Shown one piece after another: positions 33,716-42,390 of a stretch of 64,000 bases of DNA; positions within the stretch are counted from its first letter, which is position 1; each line of letters starts with the position of its first letter. A program made the translations under genes and the position numbers. The stretch comes from Paracoccus rhizosphaerae (GTDB lineage: Bacteria; Pseudomonadota; Alphaproteobacteria; Rhodobacterales; Rhodobacteraceae). The notes under the pieces are model-generated. The model had not been told where the DNA came from. It was given only the letters and a program-made list of their open reading frames with translations, and ran no database searches. Where the stretch lies: positions 124,001 through 188,000 of the forward strand of contig NZ_JAOTBE010000001.1 in NCBI RefSeq assembly GCF_026162645.1. The letters are read 5' to 3'.

Positions 33716-33826
33716 CGTGACGCGGGGTTCCGGTTGAGCCTGAATGGGTCGCGGCCCAAGATGCCGCCTGACCGTCGTTCATAGTTGCGCAGGCGCCCGA
33801 TGCCAAGGCGCCAGGAGGAGAACCCG

Positions 33827-35524
33827 ATGAGCTACAAGGCCCCGGTCGAGCAGATCGACTTCATCCTGTCCCACGTCGTGCCCTTTGGCGAGCTTGCCCG
33901 CACGGAGCGCTTTGCCGAAGCCACGGCAGAGACGGCAACCGCCATCCTGTCTGAGGCCGGCAAGCTGGCCCAGAACATGCTGGCGCCGCTAAACCGGGCC
34001 GGCGACGAACATCCGGCGCGGCTGGAGAACGGCGTGGTGCGGGCCTCTCCGGGCTTCGCCGATGGATTCAGGGCGATCGCCGAGGGCGGCTGGGTCGGCG
34101 TGTCGGCCGATCCCGAATACGGCGGCATGGGCCTGCCGCAGGCGCTGAACATGGCCGTGGCCGAGATGATGTCGGGCGCCTGCCTGTCGTTGCAGCTGAA
34201 CCCGCTGCTGACGCAGGGGCAGATCGAGGCGCTGGAGCATCACGCCAGCGACGAGCTGAAGTCGCTCTATCTGCCCAAGCTGATCGGCGGCGAATGGTCG
34301 GGGACCATGAACCTGACCGAACCGGGTGCGGGCAGCGATGTGGGTGCGCTGACGACGCGGGCGGAACCGGCAGGAGACGGCACCTACCGGATCACGGGGC
34401 AGAAGATCTATATCACCTGGGGCGACAGCGACGTGACTGCCAATACCTGCCACCTGGTGCTGGCGCGGCTGCCTGGGGCTGCGAAGGGCACGCGCGGCAT
34501 CAGCCTGTTCATGGTGCCAAAGCTGATCCCCGACGACCGGGGCGAACCGGGCGTCTTCAACAGCCTCAAGGTCGTCAGCCTGGAGGAGAAGCTGGGCATC
34601 CACGGCAGCCCGACCTGCGTGATGTCTTACGAAGGCGCCACCGGCTGGCTGGTCGGAGAAGAGCACAAGGGCATGGCCGCGATGTTCACGATGATGAACG
34701 TCGCCCGCCTTGGCGTCGGCATGCAGGGCGTGGGCGTGGCCGAGGCGGCGCTGCAGAAGGCCGTGGCCTATGCCATCGACCGCGACCAGGGCGGCGCAAT
34801 TATCGGTCATCCCGACGTGCGCCGCATGCTGGCCACCGGCCGTGCCGAGGTCTTTGCGGCCCGTGCCATCGGGCTGGCATGCGCGACAGCCATCGACATG
34901 GCCCGCGCGACCAGCGAGTCCGACCATGCCGCCCGCGCCGCGTTCCTCACGCCCATCGCCAAGGCCTATGGCACCGATGTCGGCATCCGCGTGGCCGACA
35001 TGGGCGTGCAGGTGCACGGCGGCATGGGCTATGTCGAGGAGACGGGCGCCGCGCAGTACCTGCGGGATGTGCGCATCACCTCGATCTATGAAGGCACCAA
35101 CGGCATCCAGGCGATGGATCTGGTCGGGCGCAAGCTGGCCGACGGCGGCGACGCCGCCATGCGCCTGGTGGACGAAGTGACCGACGGGGCCAAGGCTGCG
35201 CAGTCGGCGCATCCGGACCTGGCGCACCAGCTGTGGCAGGCGGCCGAGACGCTGCGCGAGGCGACGCAGGCCCTGCTGGACCGGGACATGCCTGATCGCT
35301 TCGCCGGCGCGGTGCCCTTCCTCAACGCCTTTGCGCGGGTGCTGGGCGGGCACTACCACCTGCGGGCGGCGCTGGCGGGCGGCAAGGCGCATCAGGCGCT
35401 GGCGCGCACCTTCATGGCCCGCGTCCTGCCCCGCTATGCCGGTGATCTGGCCGAGGTTCAGGCCGGCGTGGCCGACCTTCTGGCGCTTGACGATGCGGCG
35501 CTGGCGGGCGATCAGGCGGCATGA
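33827..35524 (+). CDS. Acyl-CoA dehydrogenase with C-terminal extension (FadE/DmdC-like)
   Basis: A 565-residue FAD enzyme that oxidises an acyl-CoA to the enoyl-CoA, passing electrons to ETF. N-terminal SYKAPVEQIDFIL, the flavin loops MNLTEPGAGSDVGALTT and KIYITWGDSD, and MGVQVHGGMGYVEE and ITSIYEGTNGIQAMDLVGRKL near the C-terminal half are seen. The extra C-terminal domain of about 110 residues marks the larger bacterial class that also contains the methylmercaptopropionyl-CoA dehydrogenase DmdC. Substrate cannot be assigned. AGGAGGAG supports the ATG at 33827. The stop overlaps the MBL hydrolase gene by ATGA. Confidence 0.93.
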   Translation: MSYKAPVEQIDFILSHVVPFGELARTERFAEATAETATAILSEAGKLAQNMLAPLNRAGDEHPARLENGVVRASPGFADGFRAIAEGGWVGVSADPEYGGMGLPQALNMAVAEMMSGACLSLQLNPLLTQGQIEALEHHASDELKSLYLPKLIGGEWSGTMNLTEPGAGSDVGALTTRAEPAGDGTYRITGQKIYITWGDSDVTANTCHLVLARLPGAAKGTRGISLFMVPKLIPDDRGEPGVFNSLKVVSLEEKLGIHGSPTCVMSYEGATGWLVGEEHKGMAAMFTMMNVARLGVGMQGVGVAEAALQKAVAYAIDRDQGGAIIGHPDVRRMLATGRAEVFAARAIGLACATAIDMARATSESDHAARAAFLTPIAKAYGTDVGIRVADMGVQVHGGMGYVEETGAAQYLRDVRITSIYEGTNGIQAMDLVGRKLADGGDAAMRLVDEVTDGAKAAQSAHPDLAHQLWQAAETLREATQALLDRDMPDRFAGAVPFLNAFARVLGGHYHLRAALAGGKAHQALARTFMARVLPRYAGDLAEVQAGVADLLALDDAALAGDQAA

Positions 35525-36543
35525 TCCGCACCCCGCATCCCGCGCCGCCCGCCGAGGGCGAGGCGATGACCATCGCACCAGGCGTGCTGTGGATGCGGCT
35601 GCCGCTGCCCATGGCGCTGGACCACGTCAACGTCTATGCGCTGGAGGATGACGACGGCTGGACCGTCGTCGACACCGGTTTCGACAGCCGGCGCGGGCGC
35701 GCGATCTGGGACGGGCTGCGGGACGGACCGCTTCAGGGCCGTCCCATCCGGCGCGTGATCGGCACGCATCACCACCCCGACCATATCGGCCTGGCCGGCT
35801 GGTTCATGGACCGCGACGGGGCCGAGCTGATGATCAGCCGCACCGCCTGGCTGATGGCGCGGATGCTGGTCCTGGACGTGCAGGACGCCGCCACCCCTCA
35901 GGCGCTGGACTTCTGGCGCCGTGCCGGGATGCCCGCCGACCTGCTGGCCCGCCGCCAGGCCGAACGTCCGTTCAACTTCAACGACGTCGTCCACCCGCTG
36001 CCGCCCGGCTTCACCCGGCTGAGCGAGGGAGATACCGTGGCCTTCGGTCGCCGCCGCTGGCGCGTGGCGATGGGTCACGGGCACGCGCCCTGCCACGCGA
36101 CCTTCTGGTCGCTGGACGACAACCTGGTGATCGGCGGCGACCAGCTTCTGCCCTCGATCTCGCCGAATCTCGGCGTCTATCCGACCGAGCCCCTGGCCGA
36201 TCCGGTGGGCGAGTGGCTGGAAAGCTGCACCCGCCTTCTGGGGCAGGCGCGGGACGACCAACTGGTCCTGCCGGGGCACAAGCTGCCCTTCACCGGGCTG
36301 CCCTTCCGCCTGTCTCAGCTGATCCAGAACCACCTGACCGCGCTGTCGCGCCTGACGGACGCGCTGACGGCGGGACCGCGCACCGCGGTCGGCTGCTTCG
36401 ATGTCCTCTTCAAGCGCCGCATCGGCGACAGCGAATTCGGGCTGGCCATGGTCGAGGCCGTGGCCCATGTGAACCATCTGCATCGCGCTGGCGTGATCCG
36501 GCCCGTGGGCGAAACGGATGGCGCGGTGCTGTGGGGGGCGTGA
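35521..36543 (+). CDS. Metallo-beta-lactamase fold hydrolase
   Basis: A 340-residue MBL-fold protein with the zinc motif THHHPDHIG (HxHxDH), preceded by TVVDTGFDSRRG and followed by MGHGHAPCHATFW and VIGGDQLLPSISPNLG, which supply the other metal ligands. A helical C-terminal region of about 70 residues is like the winged-helix end found in the RNase/hydrolase BLACT-type members. Its four-base overlap with the acyl-CoA dehydrogenase suggests the two enzymes share a pathway, perhaps with this one cleaving a thioester; that is inference. Confidence 0.88.
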   Translation: MIRTPHPAPPAEGEAMTIAPGVLWMRLPLPMALDHVNVYALEDDDGWTVVDTGFDSRRGRAIWDGLRDGPLQGRPIRRVIGTHHHPDHIGLAGWFMDRDGAELMISRTAWLMARMLVLDVQDAATPQALDFWRRAGMPADLLARRQAERPFNFNDVVHPLPPGFTRLSEGDTVAFGRRRWRVAMGHGHAPCHATFWSLDDNLVIGGDQLLPSISPNLGVYPTEPLADPVGEWLESCTRLLGQARDDQLVLPGHKLPFTGLPFRLSQLIQNHLTALSRLTDALTAGPRTAVGCFDVLFKRRIGDSEFGLAMVEAVAHVNHLHRAGVIRPVGETDGAVLWGA

Positions 36544-36596
36544 CAGGCGCGGCGCTTTCGGCTATCGCACAGGCAAACCATTCCAAGAGGGCAGCC

Positions 36597-36749
36597 ATGG
36601 CCAACCAGCACGAGAAAACCGAAGCCACTCCGGGGACGATGGACCTGACCGAGCATCGCAAGACCTTCGCGGGCTTCCTGCGCATGACCCAGTGGGTGAT
36701 CATCCTGTCGCTGGTCGTGCTGATCTTCCTTGCCTTGACGAACGCCTGA
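36597..36749 (+). CDS. aa3-type cytochrome c oxidase subunit IV
   Basis: A 50-residue protein with a short charged N-terminus (DLTEHRKTFAGFLRMTQW) and one membrane helix (VIILSLVVLIFLALT). This fits the small bacterial aa3-type oxidase subunit IV family known from Paracoccus and Rhodobacter, where it is the non-essential fourth subunit of the proton-pumping oxidase. AAGAGGGC precedes the ATG by a few bases. The main oxidase genes are elsewhere, which is usual for this gene. Confidence 0.9.
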   Translation: MANQHEKTEATPGTMDLTEHRKTFAGFLRMTQWVIILSLVVLIFLALTNA

Positions 36750-36759
36750 TCGGCCGGTC

Positions 36760-37383
36760 ATGAAGAGACGCGTTTTCCTTGCTGCGGCCGCGCCGGCTGT
36801 CTTGGGGGCCTGCGGCGGCCAGAAGATCTGGGCCAGCGACGAACGGCTGCGCGCCGCCCGCTTCGTGTCTGACGAGCCGCCATCGATCACGCTGTTCACG
36901 GTGATCGGCATCCCGCGCGGCGAGGGCGGACATTCCGGGCTGATGATCAACGGCAGCCAGCGGGTCATCTATGACCCGGCAGGCAGCTGGCAGCACCCGA
37001 ACATCCCAGAACGCAACGACGTGCTTTACGGGATCACCGACAACTTCAAGAACTTCTACATCGACTACCACGCCCGCAAGACCTATTGGGTGGCCGAGGA
37101 CACGATCCCCGTGCCGCTGGAGATCGCAGACCTGGCGATCCGCCGGGCGGAACAGAACGGCCCCGGAGGAAAAAGCTTCTGCGCCGTCGAATCCAGCAAG
37201 GTCCTGTCGGGGGTTCCGGGGTTCGAGACCGTGCCGCGCGGCTTTTCGCCGCTGCGCCTGCGCCGCTGGTTCCTGGCGCAGCCGAACGTGATCTCGAAGC
37301 GTCATCAGGACGGCGACCCGGCCAACAACCACGACGTGCTTCTGCGCCAGAAGAACGGGCAGATCGTCGGCTACAACATGTAA
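36760..37383 (+). CDS. Putative lipoprotein with papain-like hydrolase look
   Basis: A 207-residue protein with signal RVFLAAAAPAVLGAC (lipobox Cys18). The mature part includes FTVIGIPRGEGGHSGLMINGSQRVIYDPAGSW, where a conserved-looking His is followed by a Gly-rich strand, and later GGKSFCAVESSKVLSG with a Cys. The His-then-Cys order is the circular permutation seen in NlpC/P60-related permuted papain-fold enzymes. I cannot name the family, so enzymatic activity is a guess. It starts 10 bases after the oxidase subunit IV gene. Its 3' end overlaps azlD on the opposite strand by 13 bases. Confidence 0.8.
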   Translation: MKRRVFLAAAAPAVLGACGGQKIWASDERLRAARFVSDEPPSITLFTVIGIPRGEGGHSGLMINGSQRVIYDPAGSWQHPNIPERNDVLYGITDNFKNFYIDYHARKTYWVAEDTIPVPLEIADLAIRRAEQNGPGGKSFCAVESSKVLSGVPGFETVPRGFSPLRLRRWFLAQPNVISKRHQDGDPANNHDVLLRQKNGQIVGYNM

Positions 37384-37697
37384 AGCAGGCCCGCCAGCGT
37401 GACGCCCCCGGCCAGGATGGCCAGCGTCACGTTGCGGGTCAGCACGCCCATGGCCACGGTGACGGCGGCGGCGGCCATGCGCGCCGGATCGGGCGCGCCC
37501 CCGGTCGCGGCGGGCCAGACGACCAGCGGCGCGACCAGCGCAGGCAGCACGGCCACCGGCGTATAGCGCAGCATCCGCATGAACCAGCCGGGCATCTGAC
37601 GGTCGCCGAGCGCGCCAAGGAACGACCAGCGGATCAGATACGTTCCCGCGCCCAGCACCAGGATGATGACCCAGATCGTCGCATCCGATATCTGCAT
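37371..37697 (-). CDS. azlD: AzlD-type branched-chain amino acid exporter subunit
   Basis: A 108-residue hydrophobic protein with about four membrane helices, the small partner of AzlC. AzlCD pairs export branched-chain amino acids or analogues. LGAGTYLIRWSFLGALGDRQMPGWFMRMLRYTPVAVLPALVAP is the family signature. It lies two bases behind the azlC stop. The last 13 bases, including its TAG, overlap the end of the convergent lipoprotein gene. Confidence 0.92.
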   Translation of the reverse strand: MQISDATIWVIILVLGAGTYLIRWSFLGALGDRQMPGWFMRMLRYTPVAVLPALVAPLVVWPAATGGAPDPARMAAAAVTVAMGVLTRNVTLAILAGGVTLAGLLYML

Positions 37698-37699
37698 GC

Positions 37700-38476
37700 T
37701 CAGCTTGCCCTCTGCTCGGCCCTGACCTCGACCAAGGCGCCCGCGCCCATGCCCAGGGGCGCCGCGATCAGCAGTCCCAGCCCCGATGGCAACCTCGCCA
37801 GAAGCAGCGCCGCCACGATGGCCACAAAGCAGGCGACCAGATGCGCAGGCGTCCGCAGCATGGGCGCGATCATCGCCAGGAAGGTGATCGGCATTGCGAA
37901 ATCCAGCGCTATGTCGTCCGGGATCGCCTGTCCGACCGTTGCGCCCGCCCAGGTGGAGATCATCCAGGGCACGCAGACCACCGCCGCCGCTCCCGCGAAA
38001 TAGGCCAGCCGCTGCGTGACCGACAGCTTCGGGTGGCGTTCGTAATGCTGGATGGACAACGCATAGCTCTGATCGACCAGGGCATAGGCGACCCAGGCCT
38101 TCTGTCCCGGCGTCGCATGCCGCAGCCATGGCAGCAACGAGGCCGAATACATCGCCATCCGCAGGTTCACCGCCAGCGCCGACAGGATCACGATGATCAC
38201 CGGCGCATTGTCGCTGAGCAGCTGGACAGCCGTGAACTGCGACGCGCCGGCCAGGACCAGCACCGAAAATCCCATGACCTGGGCAATGTCCAACCCGGCC
38301 TCGGTCGCAACGACCCCGAACAGCAGCGCGAATGGCACGATCACGACCATGAAGGGCAGCGACTGGACCACGCCGTGACGGAAGGCCGCGCGCGGGCTGC
38401 GCGCCAATGCGCGGGTCGAGGCGTCGTCGGCGGCTGACTGCCGGGCGGCGGCCTGTGACGGGGGCGGGGATGACAT
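37700..38476 (-). CDS. azlC: AzlC-type branched-chain amino acid exporter subunit
   Basis: A 258-residue integral membrane protein, the large subunit of an AzlCD exporter. Family landmarks are PFALLFGVVATEAGLDIAQVMGFSVLVLAGASQFTAVQLL, NLRMAMYSASLLPWL and the YALVDQSYALS helix. The chosen ATG at 38476 leaves a polar N-terminus of about 30 residues before the first helix. azlD follows by two bases, so both subunits come from one message. The GNAT gene diverges from it across 70 bases; no regulator is adjacent. Confidence 0.93.
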   Translation of the reverse strand: MSSPPPSQAAARQSAADDASTRALARSPRAAFRHGVVQSLPFMVVIVPFALLFGVVATEAGLDIAQVMGFSVLVLAGASQFTAVQLLSDNAPVIIVILSALAVNLRMAMYSASLLPWLRHATPGQKAWVAYALVDQSYALSIQHYERHPKLSVTQRLAYFAGAAAVVCVPWMISTWAGATVGQAIPDDIALDFAMPITFLAMIAPMLRTPAHLVACFVAIVAALLLARLPSGLGLLIAAPLGMGAGALVEVRAEQRAS

Positions 38477-38546
38477 GGTGCTTTCGTCCGTTCGCGGTTC
38501 GCGCCACCTTGCTTGCACGACACGCAAACCATGACAAGGCCGTCCC

Positions 38547-39023
38547 ATGCAGATCCTGCACCCGATCCCGGACGAGGCGCTGCCACGGGCGACCGCCCTG
38601 TGGCGGGCGCATTTCGGGCTTATGGCCTGGCCCCGGCATCTGCGGCCGTTGCACGGGATCGTGGCGGTGGGGCCGTCGGGGCAGGTTCTGGGCGTCATGG
38701 GGTTGCGCGACGCGTCCGGCGGGGCGCCGGCAGCGGCATTGCCTGCGCCGCCCTGGCTCTTCCGCCCGGCGCCGCCGACCGGCGATCTGGTCATCGACGG
38801 GCTTGCGGTGTCCGATCCGGGGCAGGGGACGGGACGGGCGCTGGTGGCCGAGGCGCTGCGGCGGGCGCGCCTGCGGCGTCACCCCGGCCTGCGGGCCGAG
38901 GTCCGGGCGCGCAACCGTGGGGCGCTGGCCTTCTATGACAGGCTGGGTTTCGCCGAGGAAGCCCGCGGCCGCTATGGCCTGCCCTGGTGGGGGCAGGTCC
39001 ATGTGCTGCGGCTGGCGGCCTAG
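38547..39023 (+). CDS. GNAT family N-acetyltransferase
   Basis: A 158-residue GNAT-fold protein. The acetyl-CoA binding strand and loop are in GLAVSDPGQGTGRALVAEALRRARL, and RARNRGALAFYDRLGFAEEARGRYG closes the fold. The central part contains a short Pro/Ala-rich insert (GGAPAAALPAPPW). The acceptor is unknown. AAGG lies before the ATG. Its TAG and the stop of the opposing gene share the palindrome CTAG at 39020-39023. Confidence 0.87.
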   Translation: MQILHPIPDEALPRATALWRAHFGLMAWPRHLRPLHGIVAVGPSGQVLGVMGLRDASGGAPAAALPAPPWLFRPAPPTGDLVIDGLAVSDPGQGTGRALVAEALRRARLRRHPGLRAEVRARNRGALAFYDRLGFAEEARGRYGLPWWGQVHVLRLAA

Positions 39024-39946
39024 CCGAAGACGCCCGACACGCGGCCCAGCAGCATGAAGGCGCGGGCGGTGCGGCTGTCGGCCAAGACCGCGATCTGCAG
39101 GTCGTCCAGCTTTGGCACCAGACGGGCCAGAAGGCCATCGACATGGCGCAGGAAATGGTGGGCGGTATCGCGGAAGATCTCGTCGTCGCGCATCATCGCG
39201 GCGGCGATCTCCAGCGCATCGGGCTGGCGGATGCCGCCAAGCGCCGCGACAGCGCTGCCGCGCCCGCCCTCGGCATAGCGGCGCCAGGTCTCGGGCCGCG
39301 TGGGTTCGGGCGGCAGGTCGTCCATATAGACGTCGCGCCCGGCCAGCAGCGTCACCACGTCCTGCGCCGCCCGCAGCACCTTGGAATTGGCCTTGTCGCG
39401 CAGCGCCTGGCGCAGGGCCTCGATGGCCTCGGCGTCGTCGGGGCCGTCGGGGAAGTTCAGCGCGCGGATCAGGGTCGCGGGATCGACCTCGGCCTGTTCG
39501 GCAGGGTCTGGCTGTGCCGGCGCCGGGGCAGCGGCCCGCGTCGGGGCCGGTGGCCGCGGCCGCGCGACTGGCGCGGGGCGGGCGGGCTGCGGTTCGGGGG
39601 CGGACATGCGCACCCCTTCGGGCATATCCATCCGCACACTCTCGGATATGTCCTCGTCCGGGCAGGGCGTGCGCATCTGCGACAGGTGGTGGCGCAGGTC
39701 GTCGGTCTCGGCCCGCAGGACGGCCAGTTCGCGCGCCTGCGCGACGCCCAGCCAGACCAGCGCGATGGGCAGCACGATGCCCGCCACCGACACGAGGAAG
39801 CCGACGCCGCCGCCGCTGTCGGGATCACCCGGAGACAGCAGCCAGAACAGCGCGACAAGGAACAGCCAGATGCCGGTGATGGTCAGGCCGACCGTCGTGA
39901 TACGGTCGCGATGCGACAGGCTGGCGATGCGGGCGATCAACGACAT
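39020..39946 (-). CDS. Conserved membrane protein of unknown function
   Basis: A 308-residue protein with two N-terminal membrane helices (about residues 15-37 and 48-68), a short coiled stretch (ARELAVLRAETDDLRHHLSQM), a disordered Pro/Ala/Arg linker (about 115-155), and a soluble helical C-terminal domain rich in Asp and Arg ending AFMLLGRVSGVFG. I do not know the family. It starts four bases beyond the greA stop region and follows greA on the same strand, so the two may share a transcript. The stop overlaps that of the GNAT gene within CTAG. Confidence 0.82.
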   Translation of the reverse strand: MSLIARIASLSHRDRITTVGLTITGIWLFLVALFWLLSPGDPDSGGGVGFLVSVAGIVLPIALVWLGVAQARELAVLRAETDDLRHHLSQMRTPCPDEDISESVRMDMPEGVRMSAPEPQPARPAPVARPRPPAPTRAAAPAPAQPDPAEQAEVDPATLIRALNFPDGPDDAEAIEALRQALRDKANSKVLRAAQDVVTLLAGRDVYMDDLPPEPTRPETWRRYAEGGRGSAVAALGGIRQPDALEIAAAMMRDDEIFRDTAHHFLRHVDGLLARLVPKLDDLQIAVLADSRTARAFMLLGRVSGVFG

Positions 39947-39950
39947 ATCC

Positions 39951-40421
39951 TCAACCGTAGCGGATCTCGACGATCTCGTAGCTGCGAAGACCGCCGGGGG
40001 TGGTGACGTCGACGCTGTCGCCTTCGTCCTTGCCGATCAGCGCACGGGCCAGCGGCGAGCGGATGTTCAGAAGCCCGTGCTCGATGTCGGCCTCGGCCTC
40101 GCCCACGATCTGATAGGTGCGCTCTTCCTCGGTGTCCTCGTCGATCAGCTTGACGGTGGCGCCGAACTTGATGCTGCCCGACAGCCTGGCGGGGTCGATC
40201 ACCTCGGCGCGCGACAATAGTCCCTCAAGCTCCTTGATGCGGCCCTCGATGAAGCCCTGCTTTTCGCGGGCGGCGTGGTATTCGGCGTTCTCGGACAGGT
40301 CGCCATGCTCGCGCGCCTCGGCGATGGCGCGGATGATGGCGGGACGTTCCTTGGATTTCAGCTCGCCCAGTTCGCGCTCGAGCGACTGAAAGCCGGTCGG
40401 GGTCATCGGTATCTTTTCCAT
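39951..40421 (-). CDS. greA: Transcription elongation factor GreA
   Basis: A 156-residue factor that enters the RNA polymerase secondary channel and triggers cleavage of backtracked RNA. The N-terminal coiled coil carries the acidic tip [18 protein letters not shown] needed for cleavage, and the C-terminal FKBP-like domain includes [20 protein letters not shown]. The ATG at 40421 gives [12 protein letters not shown], the normal family start; a longer frame upstream is not supported. AAGGACAGCG precedes it. A 14-base inverted repeat lies 49 bases upstream of the start. Confidence 0.97.
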   Translation of the reverse strand: MEKIPMTPTGFQSLERELGELKSKERPAIIRAIAEAREHGDLSENAEYHAAREKQGFIEGRIKELEGLLSRAEVIDPARLSGSIKFGATVKLIDEDTEEERTYQIVGEAEADIEHGLLNIRSPLARALIGKDEGDSVDVTTPGGLRSYEIVEIRYG

Positions 40422-40469
40422 CGCTGCCCTGTCCTTCGTGGGATGCGGTTGTCCTGCGGATGCTAAGTC

Positions 40470-40503
40470 AACGCCCCTGCCATGCAAGGATGGCAGGGGC
40501 GTT
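40470..40503. promoter_or_regulatory. 14-bp inverted repeat between greA and the ETF-QO gene
   Basis: AACGCCCCTGCCAT (40470-40483) and ATGGCAGGGGCGTT (40490-40503) are perfect complements around a 6-base loop. Only three T residues follow on the plus strand. On the minus strand the repeat runs into TTGACT, a good -35 box for greA, although no good -10 is seen at the usual distance. It could be an operator or a hairpin in the leader. A second small hairpin, CGGGTCA/TGACCCG, lies at 40515-40531. Confidence 0.6.
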
Positions 40504-40667
40504 TGACGTGTGTCCGGGTCATCGTGACCCGAATTTCTCGCCGTTTGCAAGACCGCTTGCCGAGGGCGGCAAGTTTAAGCGTGGCGCATTGCCGCGTTGT
40601 CATTGCCCCTGTGCGCGCACCGCGCTAAATCCTGTCCAGCCAGAACGCCAAGGGAGGATGCCAGCAC

Positions 40668-42323
40668 ATGACAGAGGCGGCGGGGATCGAACGCGAATCC
40701 ATGGAATACGACGTCGTGATCGTGGGGGCGGGGCCTGCGGGCCTGTCGGCGGCGATCCGGCTGAAGCAGATCGATCCCGAGCTTTCGGTGGTGGTGCTGG
40801 AGAAGGGGTCCGAGGTCGGCGCGCACATCCTGTCGGGTGCGGTGCTGGACCCCTGCGGCCTGACCCGCCTGATCCCGGACTGGAAGGACAAGGGCGCGCC
40901 GCTGAACACGCCCGTGACCGACGACAACTTCTATGTGCTGGGCGAAAACGGCCAGATGCGCATGCCGAACTGGCCGATGCCGCCGCTGATGTCGAACCAC
41001 GGCAATTACATCGTCAGCATGGGCAATGTCTGCCGCTGGATGGCCGAGCAGGCCGAGGAGCTGGGAGTCGAGATCTTCCCCGGCATGGCCGCCAGCCAGG
41101 TCGTCTGGGACGGCGACCGGGTCAAGGGCGTGGTCGCCGGCGAATTCGGGCGGAACCCCGACGGCAGCATCGGCGACGGCTATGAGCCGGGGATGGAGCT
41201 GCACGGCAAGTACGTGTTCATCGCCGAGGGCGTGCGCGGCAGCCTTGCCAAGCAGATCAACGAGCGCCTGAACCTGACCTCCGCGACCGATGCGCAGAAG
41301 TTCGGCCTCGGCATGAAAGAGATCTGGGAGGTCGCCCCCGAGAAGTTCCAGCAGGGCCGCGTCGTGCACACGATGGGCTGGCCTCTGGGCAAGAACGCTG
41401 GCGGCGGCAGCTTCATCTATCACCTGGAGAACAATCAGGTTCTGGTCGGCTTCGTCGTCCACCTGAACTACGAGAACCCATATCTGTATCCCTATATGGA
41501 GTTTCAGCGCTTCAAGCACCACCCGATGGTCGCCGAGCTGCTGGAGGGCGGCAAGCGCGTCGCCTATGGCGCCCGCGCCATCAGCGAGGGCGGCTGGCAG
41601 TCGCTGCCGCAGCTGTCCTTCGATGGGGGCGTCCTGCTGGGCTGCTCGGCCGGCATGGTCAACGTGCCGCGCATCAAGGGCAACCACAACGCCATGATCT
41701 CGGGGATCGAGGCCGCCGATGCCGCCGCCGCCGCCATCATGGCGGGCCGCGAGGGCGACCGGCTGACCGCCTATGACGACGCCGTGCGCGGCGGCGCGAT
41801 CGGCCAGGATCTCAAGCGTGTCAGGAACGTCAAGCCGATCTGGTCGCGCATGGGCCTGACGGCCAGCATGATGCTGGGCGCGGCCGACATGTGGGTGGCG
41901 AACCTGACCGGCTGGAACCCGATGGGCACGTGGAAGCACGGCAAATCCGACGCGGCTGCGACCGGCAAGGCCAAGGATCACAAGAAGATCGACTATCCCC
42001 GGCCCGACGGCGTGCTGTCCTTCGACCGGCTGACCAACGTGGCCTTTTCCTTTACCAATCACGAAGAAAGCCAGCCCTGCCACCTGAAGCTGCGCGACCC
42101 CTCGGTGCCGATCCGCGTGAACCTGCCGGAATATGCCGAGCCTGCGCAGCGCTATTGTCCCGCCGGCGTCTACGAGGTGGTCGAGGACGAGGGTGGTCCG
42201 CGCTTCGTCATCAACTTCCAGAACTGCGTCCACTGCAAGACCTGCGACATCAAGGATCCCAGCCAGAACATCGTCTGGACCACGCCGCAGGGGGGCGACG
42301 GGCCGAATTACCCGAACATGTGA
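40668..42323 (+). CDS. Electron transfer flavoprotein-ubiquinone oxidoreductase
   Basis: A 551-residue enzyme that takes electrons from reduced ETF and hands them to ubiquinone at the inner membrane. The FAD-binding fold starts at VVIVGAGPAGLSAAIRL; KGNHNAMISGIEAADAAA is the quinone/FAD region; the 4Fe-4S cluster ligands are in RYCPAGVYEV and in FQNCVHCKTCDIKDPSQNI near the C-terminus, four cysteines in all. Length matches the bacterial and mitochondrial enzyme. GGGAGG precedes the ATG by a normal distance. It would collect electrons from both acyl-CoA dehydrogenases in this window. Confidence 0.97.
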   Translation: MTEAAGIERESMEYDVVIVGAGPAGLSAAIRLKQIDPELSVVVLEKGSEVGAHILSGAVLDPCGLTRLIPDWKDKGAPLNTPVTDDNFYVLGENGQMRMPNWPMPPLMSNHGNYIVSMGNVCRWMAEQAEELGVEIFPGMAASQVVWDGDRVKGVVAGEFGRNPDGSIGDGYEPGMELHGKYVFIAEGVRGSLAKQINERLNLTSATDAQKFGLGMKEIWEVAPEKFQQGRVVHTMGWPLGKNAGGGSFIYHLENNQVLVGFVVHLNYENPYLYPYMEFQRFKHHPMVAELLEGGKRVAYGARAISEGGWQSLPQLSFDGGVLLGCSAGMVNVPRIKGNHNAMISGIEAADAAAAAIMAGREGDRLTAYDDAVRGGAIGQDLKRVRNVKPIWSRMGLTASMMLGAADMWVANLTGWNPMGTWKHGKSDAAATGKAKDHKKIDYPRPDGVLSFDRLTNVAFSFTNHEESQPCHLKLRDPSVPIRVNLPEYAEPAQRYCPAGVYEVVEDEGGPRFVINFQNCVHCKTCDIKDPSQNIVWTTPQGGDGPNYPNM

Positions 42324-42390
42324 TGCGCCGGCCGGGACCGGGGGCGTTGCGGCGCTCCGGTCCCGCCGTTAGGCTGTCCGGAACGCAAAC

